A stretch of 64,000 bases of DNA from Porphyrobacter sp. LM 6 (GTDB lineage Bacteria > Pseudomonadota > Alphaproteobacteria > Sphingomonadales > Sphingomonadaceae), in the NCBI RefSeq assembly GCF_001720465.1, contig NZ_CP017113.1, positions 2,294,001-2,358,000 on the forward strand. Direction: 5' to 3'. Under the pieces are notes generated by a model, which searched no databases, was not told the DNA's origin, and worked only from the letters and a program-made list of their open reading frames with translations. Positions 57,639-64,000 of this stretch are shown here, piece after piece. A program made the position numbers and the translations under genes. Each line of letters opens with the position of its first letter. Positions within the stretch are counted from its first letter, which is position 1.

Positions 57639-57660
57639 AAGCCCCGCCGGAGCGGGGCTT
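57639..57660 (-). other. 9-bp stem-loop between rpmD and rplO
   Basis: AAGCCCCGC (57639-57647) pairs with GCGGGGCTT (57652-57660) around a 4-nt loop, in the short gap between the two ribosomal genes. Transcription continues through it, so an mRNA processing or stability role is more likely than termination. Confidence 0.5.
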
Positions 57661-57669
57661 GCCGGATGT

Positions 57670-57846
57670 TTAGTCGATCACCTGGACCAGATGCGGGATC
57701 TTGGCGATCGCGCCGCGCACCTCGGGGGTGTCCTGACGCTCGACGATCTTGTGCATCTTGTTCAGCCCCAGACCGATGAGGATCTGGCGCTGGCTTTCCG
57801 GGCGACGGATCGGCGAACCGATCTGCTTGATCTTGATGGTAGCCAT
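57670..57846 (-). CDS. rpmD: 50S ribosomal protein L30
   Basis: A 58-residue protein read directly from the sequence. It begins [20 protein letters not shown] and contains [20 protein letters not shown], the L30 core, ending PHLVQVID. It fills the expected slot between rpsE and rplO, with 6 bp between its start and the rpsE stop. Confidence 0.97.
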   Translation of the reverse strand: MATIKIKQIGSPIRRPESQRQILIGLGLNKMHKIVERQDTPEVRGAIAKIPHLVQVID

Positions 57847-57852
57847 CTGGGA

Positions 57853-58563
57853 TTACTCCACAATCGCCGCAGCGTCGGCTTCGGCCTCGGCTGCGCTGGC
57901 CCCGCCCCGACCCAGGAGGTCGGCAACCTTCTTGCCGCGACGCTGGGCAACCGACTTCGGCGAAGTCTGCTCCTGCAGAGCGTCAAAGGTGGCGCGGATC
58001 ATGTTGTAGGGGTTCGAGGTGCCGACCGACTTGGTCACCACGTCGGCAACGCCGAGGCTCTCGAACACGGCACGCATCGGACCACCGGCGATGATGCCGG
58101 TCCCCGGAGGCGCGGTACGCAGGGTCACCTTGCCCGCGCCGAAACGGCCGTTGCCGTCATGGTGCAGGGTGCGGCCTTCCTTGAGCGGAACGCGGATCAT
58201 CTTCTTACGCGCCGAAGCGGTCGCCTTGGTGATCGCTTCAGGCACTTCGCGAGCCTTGCCATGGCCGAAGCCGACGCGGCCCTGGCCGTCGCCGACCACA
58301 ACCAGCGCTGCAAAGCCGAAGCGCTTGCCGCCCTTCACGGTCTTCGAGACGCGGTTGATGTGAACCAGCTTCTCGATGATGCCGTCATCTTCTTCCTGCT
58401 TGCCGCCGCGACGATCGTCACGGTTGCCGCGACCGCGACCACGGCCTTCGCCGCCTTCACGATTGCCGCCCCGGCCACGGCCACGACGGCCCTGGGTTTC
58501 GCCGGCGTCGCCGCCGATGTCGCCCGCCACGTCGACGGTGTCGATGGTGTTTTCGTCAGCCAT
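57853..58563 (-). CDS. rpsE: 30S ribosomal protein S5 with RGG-rich N-terminal extension
   Basis: 236 residues, clearly longer than E. coli S5 (about 167). The S5 core starts at [20 protein letters not shown] and contains [20 protein letters not shown] and [20 protein letters not shown]. The N-terminal 70 residues are an acidic start followed by a Gly/Arg-rich block ([20 protein letters not shown]) and a KQEEDDG hinge. The extension is disordered and nucleic-acid-like in composition. S5 acts in decoding accuracy. Confidence 0.97.
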   Translation of the reverse strand: MADENTIDTVDVAGDIGGDAGETQGRRGRGRGGNREGGEGRGRGRGNRDDRRGGKQEEDDGIIEKLVHINRVSKTVKGGKRFGFAALVVVGDGQGRVGFGHGKAREVPEAITKATASARKKMIRVPLKEGRTLHHDGNGRFGAGKVTLRTAPPGTGIIAGGPMRAVFESLGVADVVTKSVGTSNPYNMIRATFDALQEQTSPKSVAQRRGKKVADLLGRGGASAAEAEADAAAIVE

Positions 58564-58565
58564 TA

Positions 58566-58910
58566 TCAGAACTCCAGCCCGCCTTCGCGGGCGGCATCGG
58601 CCAGCGCCTTGACGCGGCCATGGAACAGGAACCCGCCACGATCGAACACGACCGAGGTCACGCCCGCCTTCTTCGCGGCTTCGGCGATTGCCTTACCGAC
58701 TTCGGCAGCGGCATCGACGTTCGCGCCGCTTGCCTTGGCGCCGAGCGTCGAGGCAGCAGCAACGGTGCGGCCGGCCGCATCGTCGATGATCTGGGCGTAG
58801 ATGTGGCGACCGGTGCGGTGCACCGACAGACGAGGCTTGCCACCGGCACGCGCGCGGAGCGCGGTACGGACGCGGCGACGGCGCCGTTCGAACAGAGAAA
58901 GCTTTGCCAT
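58566..58910 (-). CDS. rplR: 50S ribosomal protein L18
   Basis: 114 residues. [40 protein letters not shown] and [20 protein letters not shown] identify L18, the 5S rRNA-binding protein. The start at 58910 is the family start; a longer ORF to 59024 runs into rplF in another frame. Confidence 0.98.
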   Translation of the reverse strand: MAKLSLFERRRRRVRTALRARAGGKPRLSVHRTGRHIYAQIIDDAAGRTVAAASTLGAKASGANVDAAAEVGKAIAEAAKKAGVTSVVFDRGGFLFHGRVKALADAAREGGLEF

Positions 58911-58911
58911 C

Positions 58912-59445
58912 TTACCTCTTCTTCCCTTCCTTGCGGAAGATATACTCGCCGCGATAGGCGATACCCTTGCCCTTGTAGGGCTCGGGCTTGCGCCAGCGGC
59001 GGATTTCGGCGGCAAACTGGCCAACGGCCTGCTTGTCGGTGCCGGAAATCTCGATCGTGGTCTGGTCCGGGGTCTTCACTTCAAGACCTTCGGGAACCGG
59101 CAGATCGACATCGTGGCTGTAGCCCAGCTGCAGCTTCAGATTGCGACCCTGCGCGTTGGCACGGTAGCCGACGCCCTTGATGTCGAGGATCTTGGTGAAG
59201 CCAGCGCTGACGCCTTCCACCAGGTTCGACACCAGCGTGCGCTGCATGCCCCAGAAGGCGCGTGCCTGCTTGCTGTCATTGGCCGGCTTGACCGAGATCG
59301 CGCCTTCCTCGAGCGAGTAGGAGATCAGGTCCGACAGGCCCAAAGTGAGAGTGCCCTTGGGCCCCTTCACGCTGAGCGTGCCGTTTTCGATGGTGGCCGT
59401 CACCCCGCCAGGGATCGCCACCGGCTTTTTGCCGATGCGGCTCAT
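58912..59445 (-). CDS. rplF: 50S ribosomal protein L6
   Basis: 177 residues. [40 protein letters not shown] and the C-terminal [20 protein letters not shown] identify L6, near the factor-binding site. Its ATG overlaps the rpsH stop (TGATG). Confidence 0.98.
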   Translation of the reverse strand: MSRIGKKPVAIPGGVTATIENGTLSVKGPKGTLTLGLSDLISYSLEEGAISVKPANDSKQARAFWGMQRTLVSNLVEGVSAGFTKILDIKGVGYRANAQGRNLKLQLGYSHDVDLPVPEGLEVKTPDQTTIEISGTDKQAVGQFAAEIRRWRKPEPYKGKGIAYRGEYIFRKEGKKR

Positions 59446-59840
59446 CAGAACACCTCCGCCAGCACTTCGCCACCGACGTTGTTGGCACGTGCTTCGGCAT
59501 CCGACAGCACGCCCTTGGGGGTCGAGACGATGGTGATGCCCAGGCCGTTGCGGACAGTCGGGAGCTCCTTCGAGCCCGAGTAGATCCGGCGGCCAGGCTT
59601 CGAGACGCGCGCCACGTGCTTGATCGCGGGTTCGCCTTCGAAATACTTCAGTTCGATCCGCAGCGCCGGGTGCTTGCCCGAATTGTCTTCGGTGTAGCCA
59701 CGGATGTAGCCTTCACGCTGAAGCACTTCGAGCACGCTGGCACGCAGGTTGCTCGCCGGAGTCAGGACAGAGTCCTTCTTGGCGCGCTGGCCGTTGCGGA
59801 TGCGGGTGAGCATGTCACCCAGAGGATCGGTCATTGCCAT
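59445..59840 (-). CDS. rpsH: 30S ribosomal protein S8
   Basis: 131 residues. [20 protein letters not shown] and [20 protein letters not shown] with [10 protein letters not shown] at the end identify S8. In many bacteria S8 represses the spc operon by binding its mRNA; no such site is evident here. An in-frame ATG at 59834 is equally possible. Confidence 0.98.
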   Translation of the reverse strand: MAMTDPLGDMLTRIRNGQRAKKDSVLTPASNLRASVLEVLQREGYIRGYTEDNSGKHPALRIELKYFEGEPAIKHVARVSKPGRRIYSGSKELPTVRNGLGITIVSTPKGVLSDAEARANNVGGEVLAEVF

Positions 59841-59850
59841 TATTCAGTCC

Positions 59851-60156
59851 TCACCAGCTCGACTTGGTCAGACCGGGGATCATCCCGCTGTTACCGAGTT
59901 GGCGCAGTTCGATACGGTTGATGCCGAACTTGCGGTAATAGCCGCGCGGGCGGCCGGTGGTGGCGCAACGGTTGCGCACCCGGGTCGGGTTCGCGTTGCG
60001 CGGAAGCTCTGCCATCTTGAGCCGGGCGACCAGACGCTCGGTCTCGTCAAGCGATTCATCGGCAGCGATCGCCTTCAGCTTCTCGTACTTCGCAGCGTAC
60101 TGCTTCACGAGCTTCTTGCGACGCTCATTCTTGTTGATGGAACTCAGTTTCGCCAT
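59851..60156 (-). CDS. rpsN: 30S ribosomal protein S14
   Basis: 101 residues, the long zinc-free form. [20 protein letters not shown] and [20 protein letters not shown] with the end [14 protein letters not shown] identify S14. Confidence 0.98.
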   Translation of the reverse strand: MAKLSSINKNERRKKLVKQYAAKYEKLKAIAADESLDETERLVARLKMAELPRNANPTRVRNRCATTGRPRGYYRKFGINRIELRQLGNSGMIPGLTKSSW

Positions 60157-60198
60157 GGACTTAAGCTCTCTTGCCTTGTGTCTCTAGGGGGAAGCGGC

Positions 60199-60780
60199 TC
60201 ACGCCGCCTCCTTCTGTTCGGTCTTGGCCTCGCCCTGGAAGGGGAAGCCGAACAGACGCAGCAGTTCGCGCGCCTCTTCGTCTGTCTTCGCGGTGGTGGT
60301 GACGATGATGTCCATCCCACGCACCTTCTCGATCTTGTCGTAGCTGATTTCCGGGAACACGATCTGTTCCTTCAGCCCCATCGCGTAGTTGCCGCGGCCG
60401 TCGAACGACTTGGCGTTCAGCCCGCGGAAGTCACGGATGCGCGGCATGGCCACGGTCACCAGACGATCGAGGAATTCGTACATACGCTCGCGGCGCAGGG
60501 TCACCTTGCAACCGATCGGCATGCCTTCACGCAGCTTGAACTGCGCGATCGACTTCTTGGCCTTGGTGATGACCGGCTTCTGACCGGCGATCAGCGCCAT
60601 TTCTTCGGCAGCGGTCTGGACCTTCTTCTTGTCCTGGCTCGCTTCGCCCACGCCCATGTTGAGCGTGATCTTTTCGAGTTTGGGGACTTCAAGACGGTTC
60701 TTGTAACCGAACTTCTCGGTCATCGCCTTGACGATTTCGGTCTCGTACTTGGCCTTCAGGCGGGGGCTATAATCAGCCAT
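60199..60780 (-). CDS. rplE: 50S ribosomal protein L5
   Basis: 193 residues. [40 protein letters not shown] and [20 protein letters not shown] identify L5, which binds 5S rRNA and contacts the P-site tRNA. The start at 60780 overlaps the rplX stop by 8 bp. A longer ORF start at 60795 is not needed. Confidence 0.98.
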   Translation of the reverse strand: MADYSPRLKAKYETEIVKAMTEKFGYKNRLEVPKLEKITLNMGVGEASQDKKKVQTAAEEMALIAGQKPVITKAKKSIAQFKLREGMPIGCKVTLRRERMYEFLDRLVTVAMPRIRDFRGLNAKSFDGRGNYAMGLKEQIVFPEISYDKIEKVRGMDIIVTTTAKTDEEARELLRLFGFPFQGEAKTEQKEAA

Positions 60781-61093
60781 TGATGGTCTCCCCACTCTTC
60801 ACGGCGACGCGCACCTTCTTGCCGTCCTTCTCTTCGAAGCGGACGCGGGTGGGCTTGCCGGTCTTGGGATCGGCGAGCGCAACCTTCGAGATGTGCATCG
60901 GCGCCGGGAACCGGTCGATGCCACCCTGCGGGTTGAGCTGGCTGGGCTTGCGGTGACGGGCGACGATATTCACGCCTTCGACAACGACCTTGCCGTCCTT
61001 CGGCATGACCTGGGCGACCGTACCGGTGCGGCCCTTGTCCTTGCCGGACAGCACGACGACGCTGTCACCCTTCTTGATCTTGGCGGCCGACAT
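60773..61093 (-). CDS. rplX: 50S ribosomal protein L24
   Basis: 106 residues. [20 protein letters not shown] is the KOW motif; [20 protein letters not shown] follows. L24 starts large-subunit assembly. The longer ORF to 61480 reads rplN in the wrong frame. The start at 61093 overlaps the rplN stop by 1 bp. Confidence 0.98.
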   Translation of the reverse strand: MSAAKIKKGDSVVVLSGKDKGRTGTVAQVMPKDGKVVVEGVNIVARHRKPSQLNPQGGIDRFPAPMHISKVALADPKTGKPTRVRFEEKDGKKVRVAVKSGETING

Positions 61094-61461
61094 TACAGCA
61101 CCTCCGGCGCAAGCGAGATGATCTTCATGAAGCCCTTGGAGCGCAGTTCGCGCACCACGGGGCCAAAGATACGGGTGCCGATCGGCTCCTCGTTCTTGTT
61201 CACGAGCACCGCAGCGTTGGTGTCGAAGCGGATCACGGTGCCGTCGGGACGACGAACGTCCTTGCGGGTCCGCACGATCACGGCGCGGTGAACGTCGCCC
61301 TTCTTGACCTTGGTGCGCGGCTGCGCCTCCTTGATGGAGACGACGATCACATCGCCGACGCCCGCGGTACGACGCTTCGACCCGCCCAGCACCTTGATGC
61401 ACTGGACGCGCTTGGCGCCGCTGTTGTCCGTGACGTCGAGATTGGATTGCATCTGGATCAT
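61093..61461 (-). CDS. rplN: 50S ribosomal protein L14
   Basis: 122 residues. [20 protein letters not shown] and [20 protein letters not shown] with [14 protein letters not shown] at the end identify L14, at the subunit interface. Confidence 0.98.
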   Translation of the reverse strand: MIQMQSNLDVTDNSGAKRVQCIKVLGGSKRRTAGVGDVIVVSIKEAQPRTKVKKGDVHRAVIVRTRKDVRRPDGTVIRFDTNAAVLVNKNEEPIGTRIFGPVVRELRSKGFMKIISLAPEVL

Positions 61462-61536
61462 TGATCCGGTTCCTTCTCAATGGCTTTCCGGGACGCCCGA
61501 TCCGACCGGGGCCCGGGAGTTCCGATTACGCCTGTT

Positions 61537-61827
61537 TCAGTTACCCGCAGCTGCCACGTCGAGGTCGGCTTCCACCGCCTGAACGCCGCCCGCCACGACC
61601 CGGTCCTTGACGATCCAGGTCTTGGTCTTCGACATCGGACGGGTCTCTTCGATCCGCACCACGTCGCCCACGGTGTATTCGTTGTTCTCGTCGTGCGCGT
61701 GATACTTCTTCGAACGACGGATGATCTTCCCGTAGAGCGGGTGACGCACCTTGCGTTCGACCTTCACGGTCACGGTCTTGTCAGTCTTGTCGGAGGTCAC
61801 AGTCCCGACGAGGATGCGCTTGGGCAT
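61537..61827 (-). CDS. rpsQ: 30S ribosomal protein S17
   Basis: 96 residues. [40 protein letters not shown] and [20 protein letters not shown] identify S17. The C-terminal acidic tail ([12 protein letters not shown]) is longer than in E. coli. Confidence 0.98.
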   Translation of the reverse strand: MPKRILVGTVTSDKTDKTVTVKVERKVRHPLYGKIIRRSKKYHAHDENNEYTVGDVVRIEETRPMSKTKTWIVKDRVVAGGVQAVEADLDVAAAGN

Positions 61828-61839
61828 TGTGCTTACTCC

Positions 61840-62052
61840 TTACGCCTTGGCGGCGGCGGCTTTGGCCGCACGCTCGCTCTGCAGCGTCTTGATCTGCGCG
61901 ATGGTCCGGCGCACCTGACGGATGCGCGAGGGGGCCTCGAGCTGGTTGGTCGCAGCCTGGAACCGCAGATTGAACTGCTCGCGCTTGAGCTCGGTGAGCT
62001 CGGCGGTAAGCTGATCATCGGTCTTGGTGCGAAGGTCCGCGATATCGGCCAT
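61840..62052 (-). CDS. rpmC: 50S ribosomal protein L29
   Basis: 70 residues. [20 protein letters not shown] and [20 protein letters not shown] identify L29, at the tunnel exit near the trigger-factor and SRP site. Its start overlaps the rplP stop by 1 bp. Confidence 0.98.
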   Translation of the reverse strand: MADIADLRTKTDDQLTAELTELKREQFNLRFQAATNQLEAPSRIRQVRRTIAQIKTLQSERAAKAAAAKA

Positions 62053-62486
62053 TATTCGCCTCCCAGGTGGCTGGTGTCGCCGAGACGGGCAACAACCTTG
62101 GTCTTGATCGGCAACTTCATCGCCGCACGCTCGAACGCTTCAGCCGCGAGCGGACCGGCAACGCCGTCGAGTTCGAACAGGATGAGGCCCGGCTTAACCT
62201 TGGCTGCCCAATATTCGATCGAGCCCTTGCCCTTACCCTGACGGACTTCGGCAGGCTTCTTCGACACCGGCACATCGGGGAACACGCGGATCCAGAGACG
62301 GCCCTGACGCTTGATGTGACGGGTGATCGCACGACGCGCAGCTTCGATCTGGCGGGCGGTGACGCGCTCCGGCTCCAGCGCCTTAAGGCCATAGGAGCCG
62401 AAGTTGAGGGTGGTGCCACCCTTGGCTTCGCCCTTGATCCGCCCCTTGAACTGCTTGCGGAACTTGGTTTTCTTCGGTTGCAACAT
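62052..62486 (-). CDS. rplP: 50S ribosomal protein L16
   Basis: 144 residues. [40 protein letters not shown] and [20 protein letters not shown] identify L16, near the A site and peptidyl-transferase centre. Confidence 0.98.
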   Translation of the reverse strand: MLQPKKTKFRKQFKGRIKGEAKGGTTLNFGSYGLKALEPERVTARQIEAARRAITRHIKRQGRLWIRVFPDVPVSKKPAEVRQGKGKGSIEYWAAKVKPGLILFELDGVAGPLAAEAFERAAMKLPIKTKVVARLGDTSHLGGE

Positions 62487-62497
62487 GATCTGTTACC

Positions 62498-63193
62498 TCA
62501 ACGAGCCGGACGGACGCCGGAAGTTTGCGCTTCCATCATCAGGCGGTCCTGCGCGGTCGGATCGTGAGCGAGGATCTCGCCCTTGAAGATCCACACCTTG
62601 ATCCCGATGATCCCGTAGGCGGTGAGCGCCTCGGTCTCGGCGTAATCGATGTTCGCACGCAGCGTGTGGAGCGGCACGCGGCCTTCGCGGTACCATTCGA
62701 CGCGGGCGATTTCCGCCCCGCCGAGACGGCCGCCGCACACGATCTTGATGCCTTCGGCACCCAGACGCAGCGCCGACTGCACGGCACGCTTCATCGCCCG
62801 GCGGAACGCCACGCGGCGAACCAGCTGATCAGCGATGCCCTGGGCGACGAGCTTGGCATCGATTTCCGGCTTGCGGATTTCGACGATGTTCAGCTTCACT
62901 TCGCTCGCGGTCATGGTCGCCAGCTTCGAACGCAGCTTTTCGATGTCTGCGCCCTTCTTGCCGATGATCACGCCGGGACGGGCCGCATAGATCGACACGC
63001 GGCACAGCTTGGCCGGGCGCTCGATCACCACCTTCGAAACCGCCGCCTGGGGCAGGTTCTTCATGATGTACTTGCGGATCGCGACATCTTCCTTGAGCAG
63101 CTGTGCATAGTCACGCCCTTCGGCGTACCAGCGGCTGTCCCAGGTGCGGTTGATCTGCAGGCGCAGACCGATCGGATTGCTCTTCTGGCCCAT
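62498..63193 (-). CDS. rpsC: 30S ribosomal protein S3
   Basis: 231 residues. [20 protein letters not shown], the KH-domain loop [15 protein letters not shown], and [20 protein letters not shown] identify S3, at the mRNA entry site. The start at 63193 overlaps nothing; the longer ORF to 63274 enters rplV in another frame. Confidence 0.98.
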   Translation of the reverse strand: MGQKSNPIGLRLQINRTWDSRWYAEGRDYAQLLKEDVAIRKYIMKNLPQAAVSKVVIERPAKLCRVSIYAARPGVIIGKKGADIEKLRSKLATMTASEVKLNIVEIRKPEIDAKLVAQGIADQLVRRVAFRRAMKRAVQSALRLGAEGIKIVCGGRLGGAEIARVEWYREGRVPLHTLRANIDYAETEALTAYGIIGIKVWIFKGEILAHDPTAQDRLMMEAQTSGVRPAR

Positions 63194-63194
63194 C

Positions 63195-63572
63195 TTACGC
63201 CTCTTCTGCTTCGCGAACCACGATCCGCAGCCGGCTGAACGGCTTGAGGATCCGGGTCGACTTGCCGCGACCACGGGTGTGGAACCGCTTCATCGTCACC
63301 GACTTGCCGACCGAGGCTTCCGCCACGATGAGCGCATCGACGTCGAGGTTGTGGTTGTTTTCAGCGTTGGCGATCGCCGAGGCGAGCACCTTGCTCGCAT
63401 CGCGTGCCATCGCCCGCTTCGAGAAGGCGAGGATGTTCATCGCCTCTTCGGCCTTCTTGCCACGGATCAGAGCAGCAACGAGGTTGAGCTTCTGCGCCGA
63501 ACCACGGATGGTGGTGCCGACGGCCAGCGCCTCGTTATCGCCCACGCGGCGGGGTGCCTTTGCCTTGCCCAT
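63195..63572 (-). CDS. rplV: 50S ribosomal protein L22
   Basis: 125 residues. [40 protein letters not shown] and [20 protein letters not shown] identify L22, whose hairpin lines the exit tunnel. The start overlaps the rpsS stop (TAATG). Confidence 0.98.
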   Translation of the reverse strand: MGKAKAPRRVGDNEALAVGTTIRGSAQKLNLVAALIRGKKAEEAMNILAFSKRAMARDASKVLASAIANAENNHNLDVDALIVAEASVGKSVTMKRFHTRGRGKSTRILKPFSRLRIVVREAEEA

Positions 63573-63847
63573 TAGCGCTTGCCCTTCTTGTCGGCAGCGT
63601 GGCCGGGGAAGGTGCGCGTGGGCGCAAATTCGCCAAGCTTGTGGCCGACCATTTCTTCCGAAACCGAAACGGGAATGAACTTGTGCCCGTTGTAGACATT
63701 GAAGGTGAGCCCGACGAACTGCGGCAGAATCGTCGAACGCCGCGACCAGGTCTTGATCGGCTTGGCGTTGCTCGCTTCCTGCGCGCTTTCAGCCTTCTTC
63801 AACAGGCTCAGCTCGACAAACGGACCTTTCCAGACGGAACGTGCCAT
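63572..63847 (-). CDS. rpsS: 30S ribosomal protein S19
   Basis: 91 residues. [40 protein letters not shown] and [20 protein letters not shown] identify S19, which contacts the A-site finger and S13. Confidence 0.98.
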   Translation of the reverse strand: MARSVWKGPFVELSLLKKAESAQEASNAKPIKTWSRRSTILPQFVGLTFNVYNGHKFIPVSVSEEMVGHKLGEFAPTRTFPGHAADKKGKR

Positions 63848-63853
63848 CGTCTC

Positions 63854-64000
63854 TTACCTCTTCTTCTTCGCGTGACGCGAACGGATGATCATCTTGTCCG
63901 TCTGCTTGTTATGGCGCGTGCGGGCACCCTTGGTCGGCTTGCCCCACGGGGTCACCGGATGACGGCCACCCGAGGTGCGGCCTTCACCACCACCGTGCGG
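63854..64000 (-). CDS. rplB: 50S ribosomal protein L2, C-terminal part only
   Basis: The last 48 residues of L2, cut by the right edge: [20 protein letters not shown], then [20 protein letters not shown] and a basic AKKKR end. This conserved tail includes the histidine of the GGGEGR segment near the peptidyl-transferase centre. The stop at 63856 is 7 bp before rpsS. Confidence 0.97.
   Translation of the reverse strand, partial: PHGGGEGRTSGGRHPVTPWGKPTKGARTRHNKQTDKMIIRSRHAKKKR

Overview
The window is a high-GC chromosomal stretch of an alphaproteobacterium, most likely a sphingomonad of the Erythrobacter/Porphyrobacter type (inference). Supporting signs are a GTTC-N7-GTTC SOS box in front of uvrA (the alphaproteobacterial LexA site), a malate dehydrogenase / 2-oxoglutarate dehydrogenase gene run ordered mdh-sucD-sucA-sucB-lpd, and many small exported glycine-zipper or Arg/Asp-rich proteins. 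No rRNA, tRNA, CRISPR array, prophage or complete insertion sequence was seen.

Layout. 1-8.7 kb, mostly plus strand: smpB (cut by the left edge), an exported amidohydrolase, dapA, a soluble lytic transglycosylase, a GreB-type factor, a small exported protein, rlmN, a methyltransferase and a MOSC protein, with several ATGA/GTGA overlaps. 8.8-15.2 kb: two paralogous glycine-zipper proteins, a pteridine-reductase-like SDR, a cytochrome b plus Tat molybdopterin oxidoreductase pair, a DUF1801 protein, a cyclopropane-fatty-acid synthase and an acyltransferase. 15.4-20.1 kb: argG, then about 1 kb without a convincing gene that looks like a structured noncoding RNA, then an RlpA-like protein, an exported protein and a sodium/solute symporter. 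20.2-31.3 kb is the accessory-looking part: a sulfotransferase-like protein, short repeats, small unknown genes, an AT-rich 752-residue PD-(D/E)XK/SEC-C protein directly behind uvrA, an orphan 213-residue protein, and a TIR-TM-TPR protein.

31.6-34.3 kb carries a BtuFCD-type corrinoid/iron ABC importer on the minus strand. 34.4-36 kb has a SleB-type cell wall hydrolase and a small protein. 36.2-44.4 kb is the TCA block. It lacks sucC, has a small membrane protein between mdh and sucD, and has a GIY-YIG nuclease gene bracketed by REP-like palindromes between sucB and lpd. 44.4-51.1 kb holds a membrane protein, amidase, PepSY protein, TRIC/UPF0126 channel-like protein, two exported proteins sharing one hydrophobic motif, and a serine hydrolase.

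From 51.2 kb to the right edge the minus strand holds the S10-spc-alpha ribosomal superoperon, read right to left from rplB (cut by the edge) to rplQ. An exported SRPBCC-fold protein gene sits between adk and rpsM. A terminator hairpin follows rplQ.

The items that most deserve a second look are the structured RNA candidate at 16.8-17.4 kb, the GIY-YIG/REP cassette inside the TCA operon, the TIR-TPR protein with its convergent orphan neighbour, and the AT-rich nuclease-SEC-C protein behind uvrA.
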